A stretch of DNA of 64,000 nt, taken from Neoarius graeffei (taxonomy: Eukaryota > Chordata > Actinopteri > Siluriformes > Ariidae). Position 1 is the first letter of the stretch. Every line of letters starts with the position of its first letter. The position numbers were made by a program, and so were the translations under genes. The notes below the pieces were generated by a model. It saw only the letters and a list, made by a program, of their open reading frames with translations. It was not told where the DNA came from and searched no databases. Shown here one piece after another: positions 24,722 to 38,800 of the stretch. The stretch is taken from assembly GCF_027579695.1 (NCBI RefSeq), contig NC_083577.1:43192198-43256197 (forward strand). Direction: 5' to 3'.

Positions 24722-27700
24722 TCAGGGAGTACATGTTTGTTAATCTCATTAAAGTGGAAATCTTATTTCGAATATTTAACACTAATATGATGAAAACCTT
24801 TTCACACTTTGCTACACTTTCCAAATATTAATTTCAAAATTAATCCTTCAATATGATCCATTTTATCTTCTATTTTTAGACATGTTTACTATTTCTTTTA
24901 TTCAGGAGCTTGGTAGCAAATTTGAATTTCCCTCCGGGGATTAATAAAGTAATTCTGATTTCTTCATCAATAATCTAGTTCAAAGTTAGAAACAAATCTT
25001 TAATTTGGAACATTCATTAAAATTACAAATTGGTTTTCCTTCATTTTTACAGCAGACAGAAATAAGATTTTGGATTTGTCGTACGTTGACAGTAAACATG
25101 AACCTAAAAGTCATGCATTATATGAATGACAAAGAAAAAATTGGAGATTCTTTCTAAAATATATTAGCAAAAATATTTTGTATTAGCAAGGTAACACAAA
25201 GCTCAATGTCATAGTTTAAAAATGTATAGCACACAAAAGCAAAAGGTCATAAGATATTAGTTATGCAATTATCAGAGGAGGAATAACAATTTATTAAATG
25301 GCTTCATATGTGATTGACTAGGAAAAAAGCCTACAACAGGAAGGATTAATATGTAAGGATACACTGATTAAAGCACATAAACTCATTCAAAATAGTTAGG
25401 ACAATGTTTAAGACATCGATTATTCAGGCAAAAGACATATATGTGTTTAGGTACTAAAAGTGAGATTATATGTTACAGACAAAACACATCTACCTTCCAA
25501 CATCCTTAAATATATACTCACTGATCACTATAACAGGAACACCAGTACCTGTGCACATTCATGCAATTATCCAAATCAGCCAATCATGTGACAGCAGCAT
25601 GATGCATAAAATCATGCAGATAGAGGCAAAGCGCTTCAGTTAAAGTTCACAGCAAACATCAGAATAAGGAAAAATTTGATCTCGGCGACTCTGACTGTCA
25701 CATGCTTACTGATGCCAGACGCGCTGGTTTGAGTGTTTCAGAAACCTCCGATTTCCTAGAATTTTCATGCACAACAGTCACTAGTGTTTATACAGAATGG
25801 TGCGGAGGAAGAGGAAAAAAAAAAAAGGTTTGAGCTGGCAGGAAGGCTACAGTAACTCAAATAACCACACTTTACCACTACAACCAGCAGAAAAGAATCT
25901 CAAATTGTACAACACACCAAACCTCAAGGCGAAAGATCAAATCAGGTTTCACTCATGTCAGCCAAGTTTCTAAAATGCTCAAAACCACCTGTCTGGTGCC
26001 AACAACCATGTCTCTGACATCAGTTTTCCTTCATTCTGTCTGATGTGAACATTAACTGAAGCTCTTGACCTGTATCTGCATTGTGCTGTTTCCATGTGAT
26101 TGGCTGATTGGATAACTGCATGGATGTGCAAGGGGATAAGTGTTCCCAGTGAGTGTATATACACACGTATAGGTTAATCAAATAGCAAATAGTGGACTTA
26201 AGAAATTGGGGTGTCAAAGCTCAATCTAACCTGAGCCAGAAATACAAAATTAGAAATACAGTCAATAACAAGGTGTTCATGCTACAACACCCTCACATGA
26301 ATTTTAAAACTGTTTTCCAACTGGCAATCTTTAAAAAGCAAATAGAAATGTAAGTAAAATAACCTGTCCTCAAATGTGTAATATTTGTTTTAAGGATATT
26401 TGAACAGTTCTCTGGCTTTTCTCTCACTGTGTTCTACTTACTTAAACAGAACAAAACAAGCACCCGAAAATAATTCATTTCAAGAAGTCATTTTATTCAG
26501 TGAGTCAGGAATCCTTAGTCAAAGTGGCAGTTAATGATTTGAGAAATGAGCTTCAATATCTGAAATAATTATCTTATTGTACAGTGCTTAGCACTGTTGT
26601 CTCACAGCAAGCAGGTTTTGGATTCAAACTTGATGACTGACTGAGGACTGTCTGTGTGGAGTTTTCATGTTCTCCTCATGCCTGCATGGGTTTCCTTTGG
26701 GTGCTCCAGTTTCCTCCCACAGTCCAAAGACATGTGGATTAAGTCAATTAGATACTCAAAAATTACCCAAAGGTGGGCGGCATGGTGGTGTAGTGGTTAG
26801 CACTGTCGCCTCACAGCAAGAAGGTTCTGAGTTCGAGCCCAGTGGCCAATGGGGCCTTTCTGTGTGGAGTTTGCATGTTCTCCCTGTGTCTGCGTGGGTT
26901 TCCTCCAGGTGCTCCGGTTTCCCCCACAGTCCAAAGACATGCAGGTTAGGCTAATTGGTGGCTCTAAATTGACCGTAGATGTGAATGTGAGTGTGAATGG
27001 TTCTTTGTTTCTATGTGTTAGCCCTGCAATGACCTGGTGACTTGTCCAGGGTGTACCCCGCCTCTCACCCATGGTCAGTTGGGATAGGCTCCAGCTTGCC
27101 CACACAGGATAAGCGGTTATGGATAATGGATGGAATGGATGCCCAAAAGGTGTGAATGTGAGCATTTGTCGGTCTGTCTATGTTAGTCCCATGATAAACT
27201 AGCAACCTGGCCATAGTGTACCCCACCTCTCACGTAATCTCACTGGCTCCAGCTTCCCCTGCGACCCTCGATGTATATGCCGTATAGATAATGGATGGAT
27301 GGATGGATGGATGGATGGATGGATGGATATTTGAGATCGGCTGTCTGAATTTTGTTCACACATGAGAAGAAAATTCCTTCAAGCCTGGAAGCTTCCAAGA
27401 TAACTACACATAGAAGTGTTTGCCCATTACCTTCTGCATTAAGCCGATTATTATTAATGACTTATTTCCATTTTTTATTATTTAATGAAATCATTATTGT
27501 TACTTATACCACAGCACCACTGAACTCTCTGATTGTGCAGAAGGGTGTGATTAATTTTTTTATTTATAACAGCATGGATTTGATGGTAGTGTCAGCTGCA
27601 AGGCAATCGCAGGTTTATATTAATGCACTCATCCTTATATGTAATGGCCTCTATAGAAACAACATACACAGGGACTTGTATGATGAATGCTGTATATAAA

Positions 27701-28783
27701 ATAATTTTTTTTAAGTGGTGTGTAATGGTTGACATCACGATGTTTTCGGGGAGAAGACATTTCTCCAGTGTCAGTGCTTTGGAGTCAGCAGTAAAGCGTT
27801 CTTTAAAGTTTTCAGAAATTAGAAAGTCTTCAGGATTTCCGGAGGACTTCAAGATTTTCTTCAGGAGGACTTTCTGGTTTCCACAGTTATGAAAGGAGTC
27901 TCGGGTGTCAGCATTTTTTTTAACCGCCAGTAAGCTGTCTTCAGGACAGAAGAGTTTGCCCTTTCTGGTTTCTCAGTAAACTGACAGGGTGTGATTTTTT
28001 TTTTTTGTCTTATTAACTTCAAGACAGACAGAGACAGAAAAGAGAACAACTGTTTATAGCTGCTCTAACTTGCATGATTAGAGAAACTAACTAATTGGTT
28101 AAATGGTTAACAGCATGTTGTTTTTGGTCATTAATAAATATTGTAATCATTGGCAAATCACCATGATATAAGTGGAATAACACTTTGGGCTGTGCTGTTA
28201 TAAGAAAATAATCCTGTTCAGAGTATCATACAGGACATGGATTTTCTTCTTTTAACATATATTATATTTTATATTTATTTATTCTATCCACATTCACTGG
28301 ATATGAGCAATTGCACGGTCTGATTGGCTACTCTACTACTAGGATATCAGCTCATATACCATGAGTAGAGAAAAACAAAATGGCGGCACATGTTGCTGAA
28401 CCAACCGAGGACAAAATAAAAACTCTTCCTGAAGGAAAAAAAACAAAAAGTACCCCAAAAAAGCAACAAAATATCCAATAAAAGTATTTGATGGTAAGAA
28501 TGTATCTTTTTTTTAATTTTTCAAGAATTACTGTAGCATTTTTCACAAAGTGCTACTGTCATTTCGCCGGTTTGTTCACATTGTAGGGCTGTGCCGATAG
28601 ACGATGCCATCGTCCATCGACGATGGTGGTCATCCATCACGATGGAGAGCCACCATCGTGATACCACGCCCCCTCCTGTCATAAACATGCATATACGGTA
28701 TCATCTGGGCCTATTTAACCTAAAAAGTTAGTTTTTTGTTAGTTTAGTTAGTTAGTTTTGTTTAATATATAAATATATTATAT

Positions 28784-28871
<88 letters not shown>

Positions 28872-29990
28872 CATAATTATATAAATCATTATAAAGTAAT
28901 ATCCTATTACCGCTTGTTCACGTAGGCTATGGTGCAGGGACGTGCTAGTGAACATAACGTGGTTACACAAATACAGTATGCTACTAATAATAAATTTCGA
29001 CTTCATTTTTTAGCCTACACAATACTTTTAATGTAAAATTTGTCATGTTGTTCAAACAAATAGCCACTATTAACGACTTCAGTCGGGAAATATTGCACCT
29101 TATCAAACGGCAGTGAAGCGCAGACTTCGGCAGAAGTCAAATAACTTTAATCTGGTAAATAGGCCTACTTTCAGACACAAAATGGTCCACTCTAAGCCAT
29201 AATGTCAAACCAAATGGAAGAATGAAGGTGATTCTGATAAATGTAAAGACAGTTAAAAAAAAACAATATTAAATCATGATTTTAAAAGCTGGTGCAATAA
29301 TTCAAACACTAATAAATTGGAAAAAATTAGCGCGTTCAAGTGCGCACTAAAGGCCGAAACGCATCTTCAATTGATATGGTGTAAATAAACAATGAGTAAT
29401 AGCTTAAGTGTAGTTTCTTCTCATAATTTGAATACTAGTCTTTCATTGTTAGAGCAGATTAATATCTTGCTGTGATCAGCGAGTGCTCGGGGAGGTTCAT
29501 TTCCACCTGCGCTTTGCGCAGCTCATTTCTCCGAAGCCAGCTGTGCGCAAACGCAGTGTTGACTGCTCGGCAAACTCCAAACGCTCGGTCTGTACTGGCC
29601 CTCTGTTGCGCAAGCGAGTTGGTTATGGCCAGGTTCAAATTGTGCCCAAAACAACTTAACCACGGCCATTTCAATTGCCTGATGGCTGTGACAGTATTCG
29701 CCCCGTTGTTATGCAGGCGATCTTTTTCTCCTCTATTTTCCATTCGGCAAGTGTCTCGCGCATTGCGTCTTCTAAATTGTCCGCTGAATGTGTCTCTGGC
29801 ATGAAACTCGTCTGCAGGCATTTGGACTGCATTGCCCACTCTCGGTCCACATAATGTACGGTAGCTGACATATAGGGCATCATGTTGCAGCTGGACCACA
29901 TATCCGTTGTCAAGGCCAAATATTCCACATCACCTAGCGCTTTTTTTTTTTCCTTTACGTGCCAAAGCCTCGGATGAGTATCTAATACTT

Positions 29991-30029
<39 letters not shown>

Positions 30030-33000
30030 TATTTAATAACGTGGTATTAAAATCCCCCCGCCCACGATATCATCGTCCATCACGATGTTTGCACTGTAAA
30101 CATCGTCGATGCCAATTAAGGGGACATCGCACAGCCCTATCACATTGTAAGCGAAAATTATTTTGTCTGACATTTTATCGTGATAATTCATTTAGCGAAT
30201 TTGCAAAAAAATAAAAATGCTCCGTTTCTCAAAATCCAGTGAATGTGGATAGAATACAACAGTTATTCCACTCAATCTTGTCGTACATGGATTATAACCA
30301 ACTCGATGCTACGTGCCTCATCGGCTATCAGCTCATGTACAACCCAATTTTGTGGAATAACTTACACACACACACACACACACACACAGAGACAAAAGTA
30401 AAAAACATTGATTATTTACCTATAACAAGGGGTACTCTAGCTGTGCAGTGAGCAGCCTTAAAATACAGATATTATGATACCTGCCATAGAACAAAGCTCT
30501 TAATGTAAAATAACTATACAATGTATATATCATGATCCATTTAGGAAGGCTGGTAAACTAAATTATCACAAAATTTTCCATTTTATATCTTTTAAATCAA
30601 TAATATATAAGGACACAGTGAAGCTTGGATTAGTACAGGGCTTTTCAAAGTGTGGGGCGCGCCAGAGTTCTTCAGGGGGGGCGCAACGTGAGAGACAAAA
30701 TGGATCGATTTTTAGTAGCTAAAGCTATAGTGAGTGAGGAGACAAAGTCTGGGCCAAGCAAAAAAAACGGAGCCTCCAGGATGTTGCGATTTGCAACTTC
30801 AGCGCAAATTCAACCAATCCCCGCGAATTCAGGGCGGTGTTGCAATTATATCCAATCACCGCAACGTTCCCGCAAATTTGACCAATCATTGGTGTCGTCT
30901 TGAGGTGACGTCGACAAACTACCTTCCGCCTTACTTCCGTGTGTTCAAGAGAAGCAGCATGCGCGCAGTGTTGCCAGATTGGGAAGTTTCAAGTGCCTTT
31001 TGGCGGGTTTTGAACATATTTTGGACTGAAAAACGTCAGCAGTATCTGGCAACACTGAAAGTGTGTTATGTTTACAGTGAAGGACTGTGTGCACTTTTTT
31101 TTTTTTACTTAATACAAGAAATTAATGGATGCCAACATTTTTGCCAAAATGGTATTTTATTTTCCATTGTTTAGGCAGCTTCAGCATCATACTGTGAGAT
31201 TTTGTTCAAATTGTTTTTTTTCTTCTATGAAGCCTGAGCCATTTATTTAATTAGTTTATAATTATTGTTTAATTTAGTCTTCAGGAGAGACTGCCTGCAC
31301 ACAGTACTAGTATTAATAGTTTTTTTCTTATATGAAAGCTGAGGCATTTATATTATATTTGAAGGTAACTTCATGTTGTGCTGTGAGGTTCTCTGCACTT
31401 TAACTTTTGAACCAACAGGTGCATTTGGATAAGTAAAGCCTATTTTTCTGCATTTTGTAGTCCTGGTAATCTTTTATATTGGTAAAGTTGTTTATAGGAC
31501 CATTTCTCAGTGTCTTTGTTTTTTTAATCAATAGTTTTTCAGTAATAACTTAATATTTAACATATCACTCAATTTTAATCACAAAAAGAGAAAATCGCAA
31601 CAATTTCTCGCAACTTTCACTTCCTCCTGCAATGTAATCGCAACAAAAACCTAAAAAACACCGCAACTTTCATCGCAATTTTTTTTTGGAAAACCCCCGC
31701 AACATCAGACATTTTAGCCGCAACAATCACAAAAAAGGCCCGCGAAATCCTGGGGGACTGGAAAAAGAAGGAAGTATGACCACGATTATTTACGGTAAAG
31801 TTTGGATTTTCATGGACTGGATCTGAAGATGCTCCACTGCCACAGTGTGTTGTCTGCCAAGAGGTGCTAGCTAACAATGCTATGAAATGTTTAAAATGTG
31901 TAAAACAAGATGTTTTAAAAAGCACAGATGTTTAAAATGTGAAAAAGAAAAAAATAATGTGTACAACAACCATTTTTTAAAAATACAAATGGAACATTAA
32001 GTATAGCAACAACAAAAATTGTAAGGGGGGCGCGGTTGTTTATTTGCTCTCCGAGGGGGGGGGCTGACTCTCCCACACTTTGAAAACCCCTGGATTAGTA
32101 GAAAGCTGTAGCAATTTGTAATTCAGCTAGCAATTTGATGCTGGATTTACGTGTTAGTGCTATAGTTATACTTCACGCTTAGAGCACTATAGAGCAGACT
32201 GAGAAGCTTGATGCAGTTTAACAGAGAGGCTTCTCCCCATCAGGTTTCCTTGTTCCTGTAGATGCCAACAAGTCCAGCAGTGCAGAGCAAGAGAAAGAGG
32301 GTGAGAGAATAACAATTCCTCTCAGAGAAAACGGCGGAAGATTGACAAGGGGTTAGAGGTCAGACAGACACTGCTGCCAGCCCAGTGCTACTGCATGGCA
32401 TCACTGCCCCGCTCCTGTCCCAGGGTCAGTGGGGGGCTTTCAGCCAGCGCCCCCTCTCACCTCTTGGGGCTGTCCGGCAGGGAGGCCAGTGAGCTGAAGG
32501 AGCCCAGGTAAAGACTTTTCAGGAAAGTGGGAGTGGAGAAGGAGGGGGGAAGGTTGAAGGAAGATTCACCCTCAGACACGCTGCGTTTTCTTGGCACACG
32601 CACCGGGCTGAAGAGAGATTACAGGCAGACAAGAACACGGCTGTGGCAGAACAGTTAGGGATAAAAGATGGCTCATTGATGCAAGTATTGAATGCTCAAA
32701 TACCTCAAATGAGCAATTAAAGGTTGTTCAGGTGAGTATTCTTTAAAATAAACGAAGTGGTTTTAAAGGCAGAATTATTAACATGCCTTAATATCAAAAA
32801 CTGATAAACAGCTTCTCAATAATTTCAAGGATCTTGTATTTTTTTAATCAGAGATTAAAACAATCAAAGATTGATGGATTTAGTTAAAATCAACAGGGTA
32901 TTCAAAAAGTTATAGAGGGAATAATTTGTGCCAGTGATCTGATTATCTGAATTAGTATTAAAATTCAGCATTACACAGCAACATGCCTCATATTTCATTA

Positions 33001-35787
33001 ACAGCGTTAGCATGCATGCTATAGGAAGTAACAGTTTATCTATCATCCTGATCTTTGTATCGATACAACCATCCTCTAACACAAGGAAATCAACTTAAAG
33101 ACTCAGCATTTGCGTAGTACCACGACCTTGTTCAGTCTTCACCAATGCAGACATTACAGATCTAAAATCAATACATCATACGCCAAGTCTTGTATATAAA
33201 AATCTTAAAATATGTCATTTTACACTAATGTTGTGGCCCATTTTTAGAATGTCAAAACGTCAAGAGTACGCCACAAACCCTCTTGCTACTTAGACATGGA
33301 TCTGTATTTCTAATGAGACCACAAGTGCTGACTAGGCTTGAGATAAACACAGCCACGAGTTGATCATGTGAGACAGGAAGTGATGTGTTACCTGCTCTGC
33401 AGCAGCTCTGGAGCAAGAGAATGTTGTCTGTGCAGAGGAACCTTGTTCTGTGTAGGTAACTCTGTGAAAGAGATCCTCTTCTTAATTGGAGGGTGGCTGA
33501 AGGTGTGTGCTCGGCGGCGGAACAGAGGGGCGTCAGGGTCCTCATCCAAGGTAGCAGGGGGAGTCCCTGGAGGAGAATCACCGGGAGACTCGTCTTGCTG
33601 CATGACCAGAGATTAAACAGACTGCTTAGGGGCCCATTTATAAAAATGCACATAGTTTTTGCTCAAGAGCAGGCAGATAAAGAACCAAGGTCCTGAAACT
33701 TAAAAATAACTGAAGCTTTACTAAAAACACAGAGCACTGCATTTCAGTTTTAGAGAATCTGTACCAACTACAAAAAAAAAAAGCCATACAATATTATCTG
33801 CACAAATTACCTCAGATATTAAAAAAAATCATTAAAAACACATACACACTAATGAATCCTCTACAGCACCACCACCAACCCACAGCAGCCAAATACCACG
33901 TGCGCCAATGTGAATAGTGCCCACTCACCCAGGCCAGACACGTCTCTCGGTGCTCTCAGTGTGTATCCCAGACCTTTATCCCACTCTGAAGTGGCAGAAC
34001 TGGAGGCAGTGTGACTGCACACATGCTCTTGGATCTATTGTATGCTAATAACCCATGTCCTGTGACTACAAACATCACACATGCATGATCTGGTCATGTT
34101 TACTACCCTGGTTATAGGAAAGGCTCATTCTCGCTCACTTCCTTGCTCTGTTTCCTGTCCTTACACTCTGGAGCCTAACCTAGTGCTCTCCATTTACACA
34201 GCTTTCAGCTGAGCCAGGAAACCAGTAACGGCTGCATAACGCTCTCCACCAGTCTATTTCTGTAAGTCAGTCCCTCCCCCTCCCGTAATTCCCCAGCCAG
34301 CCTTCCACTGCCAAGGTTAAATTTGGGGGAAAAACACTGATTAGCTACAAGACAAAGGAAAACATACTTTGTTTTCAAGTTGCAGCTTTCTTAGCAATAC
34401 CCTTAAGCAGAGATAACACAGAAACGTGCTTAGTGTAGTTTAAGCAGCAACAGAAATAACAGACAGGAAGGCTTCAGGGTGCATGTAATATTTAATAGGT
34501 ATGAACATATTCTTCTAAATCAATAAACAAACTCATCAGCCTCTCATATTTTGCTGTCGTAACCAAAACTTATCAAAACAAAACAAAGCATATGGCCTAC
34601 ATGCATACATCTCACTTTCAGGCGTTGTGAGACGGATGCACTGTGTGGTAGGACAGTTCAGCAGCAGGCCTGATAGCAAAGATATGGAGTTTTTTTTTTT
34701 TTCAACCTGACACAAGGGCCTCGCAGAGATAGCACTGTTTAAGACAAGGTCAAGGTCTTCTTATTTGTCATTTCAACCATATACAGTTGGTACAGTACAC
34801 AGTTAAAATGAAACTGTCTCTCCAGGACCATGGTGCTACATTGAACGTCACAGGACCACAAATCTACATATAACAACATGAAGTGCAAGAGTGCAACACT
34901 GCAGACAGAAAATGACAATAGACAATAAACGACACAAATAAAGTGCAGACACAAGCAACACAAGGTGCAGAGTTGAGTGCGCATATTGAGGATATGAAGG
35001 AAATAAATAAATGTAAACTGTGTGCGCAAGAGACACTGTAAACATTGTAAGGCAATAGTTGGTTCTATGGAACAAAAACTTTGCAGATCACCAAACCGCA
35101 GCAAGCAGGACACTGACCAGGGACCATCAACACACACACACACACTTCACATTCCACATTCAAGTGAAACAGTGTCATTCTGCCTCTGGAGAAGGAATGC
35201 AAATATCTAAACACAAACCTAAGCTTTTTTACGTGGACGCCAGCAACAACACTGCAAAAAATTGAAAACTGAATTTGAGGAGAAAATTACTTAATACTAG
35301 TGAAGTTATCTTGCTGCATGGACAGATCATTTTACGTGACAAGACATCTTGGAATAAGTTGGTTGCAATCTAGAACCAGGTTTAATACTCTCAGAATTGG
35401 TGTCTTGTGAGGAAATGCTTGATCGTTTCAACTATAGTGAAGATATTTTCACTTGCTAAGACATCATTTTTTGCAGTGAAGTAGCACAAAACAGAGAGCC
35501 TTTACACCACAGGGAACCCACACACTGTGATATGGTCAGTATGAACGTGTTTACTCATAGTTAGTTTTAATGGAACTACGAGCTCCTGGAATTCGCAAAG
35601 ACTATGTGAGGGGGAGTAGAGTTCAGGAAGGATACTCACTCGGTCAAAGCTGCCCATACTTCCTAGACGCATGCGCATCCGGTTTGCACCCTGGATGGGA
35701 GAGTAAGAGAGACTGAACTGAGCTTCTGTTTGTATACATATTTGCCCAAGGGTAAAGCTGGAAAATAAGCTTACACCCCCAAGCAAG

Positions 35788-35831
<44 letters not shown>

Positions 35832-38800
35832 GTGAAAGGATGTTCTCCAGGGAGCTGGTGAGGGAGCTGCGTGCCTTATTCTTCAGCACGTCCAGCTTGT
35901 TGCGTCCGGCTGCACTTGAGCTCTCAGAGCCTATTGCATTCTACAACACACAAAAGAGATGGATGTTTGGGTATTATAACAGACGCAATGCATATTTAAA
36001 TGATAAATGTTTACTTCAGCTCAGCGAATAAATGCAAAGAACATTACTCAAACTAAGTGCAGTTTTATAATGAGTACACTACACTGAAGGCCAGTCTCCA
36101 GGGATACAAATGGGCTTTTCAAGACAAAATTGTAAAAAGTGAAGCTGAATCCTGAATAAGTGTTAACCTGTGACTGGAAGCCACCGCTGAGACTGATAGA
36201 GTTACTCTGAAATACACTTTGCCTCCCATGGGTGGATTGGAGCATGGCATCAGTGCTATGTTTGGAAAGGCTCTAAGTGTTCATGCTCTAATGCATACCG
36301 AGAAGGATGCATGCATTCATTTTTTTTTCTAAGGACAAGCCATATTATCAGAATCATAACTGCATAGGACATTGTATTCTAATCCATACAGATTTGCACA
36401 CTGAACAATATTGTACTATACATAAAATCTGCACAGGAATTGCACATCGGACTGTATATGATCCATCAGACTGTACATATTTGCACTGGAACATATATTG
36501 TATGTTGGAATGTGTACATTGTATACCGTTGAGTGTACATTAGAATTATTGTACTTTCAACTTATTTATTTTTACTATCCTCCCTGCATTCAAAGTGGGC
36601 AGCAAAGGAAGAATTTCATTGTACAGGGAAACTGGCTTCTATCTGTGTGTATGCCAATAAATGCTTTGATTTTGACTTGATGAGAAATCTGCAGTCTCTC
36701 TTATCCAAGGCAGGACACAGCTCGAGCTGTCCTTCAGCATGAACAGGATGCATGTTGTACCTGAGGAGCCTCTCCAATATGTACATGTGTCTTCTGCTTG
36801 GTCTCACACAGCTGCCTGAGGTGAAGTATAACCAGCTCATTCTCCTCCTGATCACAATTTGGCTTCATCTTCTGCACAGCAGAAAACAATGAAAGATGAT
36901 TAGAATGAGTGTTATATTTCAGGGCTGTTGGCATCCCCCTTCATGTGATTACCTGTACACGTTCAAAAATGTCTGCCTGCTCGTTATCACTCAGCAGGGA
37001 GAGGTATTTTTGAATGGCCAGCTTTGCTCTGGGAGGATACAGTCCTGCAATAACAAAATAAACAAACAGGTTTTATTTCAGGAAATAACTGGTGTGCGCA
37101 CGCGCGTGTGCATGATGGACGTGTTGGCTGCACCTTCAATCCGCTCGCAAAGCTTGTGCAGGTCATGCATTGGACAGGCCTCGCATAGCTTGATCTGGGT
37201 TTTGGAGCTCTGCAGTGCCGCAGCTGTACTGAAGGCCTGCTTCAGAGTCAGCATCACCTCGTCCACCTGAGAGGAAGACAACCGGCCCACTATTACACCA
37301 CAATACAATGCTACTTGCAGCACACAAACTTTAACTACATTGGCATATCCATTTCACCTGCCTAATGCAAATTTTATACAAATAAAGCAAAAGGAAATAT
37401 ATATTTGGAATAAATTGTGAAATTTTAGACATAAGATGTTCTACACTCTTGTTTGGATCAATTCCAAACTGCATACTACCATGCTATAGGGCACAACCAT
37501 TGGTACATAGTCTTAAATATAGATCCAAAAACATAGGACCTAAATAAATAAATAAATAAGTGTGTGTCTGTGTGTGTGTGTGTGTGTAAATGTTTTGGAC
37601 AGACAGCAAGTTGTTAAGGTACGCTATATAGCCAAATGTATGTGGACACCTGTCCATTGTACTAATATGTGCATTTTGAACATCCCATTCCAAAACTGGC
37701 CCCTTGTTACTATAACTGCTTCCACTCTTTTGAGAAGGCTTTCCACTAGATTTTGAAACATGGTTGTGGGAACTTTCTGCCCGTTCACCCACAAGAACAT
37801 TAATGGGATCAGGTTCTGATGTTGGGTGAGAAGGTCTGGTGCACAGTCAGCGCTCCAGTTCATCCAGAAGGTGTTCAGTGGGGTTGAGTCAAAATTTCCA
37901 CATCATCCTTGCCAAACCATTTCATGCTAGAACAAGTTTGAGTTTGACCCGTTAGCTCCAGTGAAGGGAAATAACGCTACAGCATACAAAGACATTCTGG
38001 TGTGCTTTCAACTTTCTGGCAACAGTTTGAGGAAGGTCCACATTTGGATGGAGAGGCGTCCACAAACTTTTGATCACATGGTGTAACAAAGTTGCTGTGC
38101 TTGCTAAACGTTTTGCTAGCACCTTAAGCCAGAAATTATAGCCTTGACCCTTGTGTTTTAGTTACACACAGACAATATCATCACAAACCAAACCAGAGCT
38201 AGTTCCTGCTGTCAGTCTGGAACACTTTGATTCAAAATGTTTCCATGATGTTACCAGAGCTGATGCAACTGCAGTATTCATCATTTCTGAATAAGACTTG
38301 AGTAGAAATGCTCATTTTGTACATCACTCACAAAGATAACTCGTATTCTTTCCTCTTCAGTAACTGCTTTATGCTAATCACAGCTGTTGTAGACACAGAA
38401 GCCACTTTTACACAGCCTGTTATCTTACGCCTTTATTCCGTCTCGCGCTCTGTATAAAATGTCCGAATGTGGAAGAGGAGAGTCCATGTTGTTCCATCTC
38501 TGAACCGGAATGATTGGGAGAAAAAGAGGTGGAATGGACGTCTGTGTAAAAGGGACAGCCGGCCTGGTGGGACAGGGGTGTGACGTTTTTGATGTCTACA
38601 TTCTACTTTCTGAGACCAGCCCGAATTCAAACGTCTCCGTCTATGGTGTCTAAGCTCCGTGCGCCTTTCTGCCACAAATTGCTTCCTACTTCTCTCCACT
38701 TTCTCCTCCAAGATATTCTGATCACACAAACATATTGCTTGCAAAAATCTCTCCACTCGTCTCTTCCTCATTACCTTTCTCTCTCCCTTTTCTCTCCGGT

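Noticed and set aside
24625-24831. ORFs made of histidine-threonine repeats
   Set aside because: They are translations of the (CA)n microsatellite.
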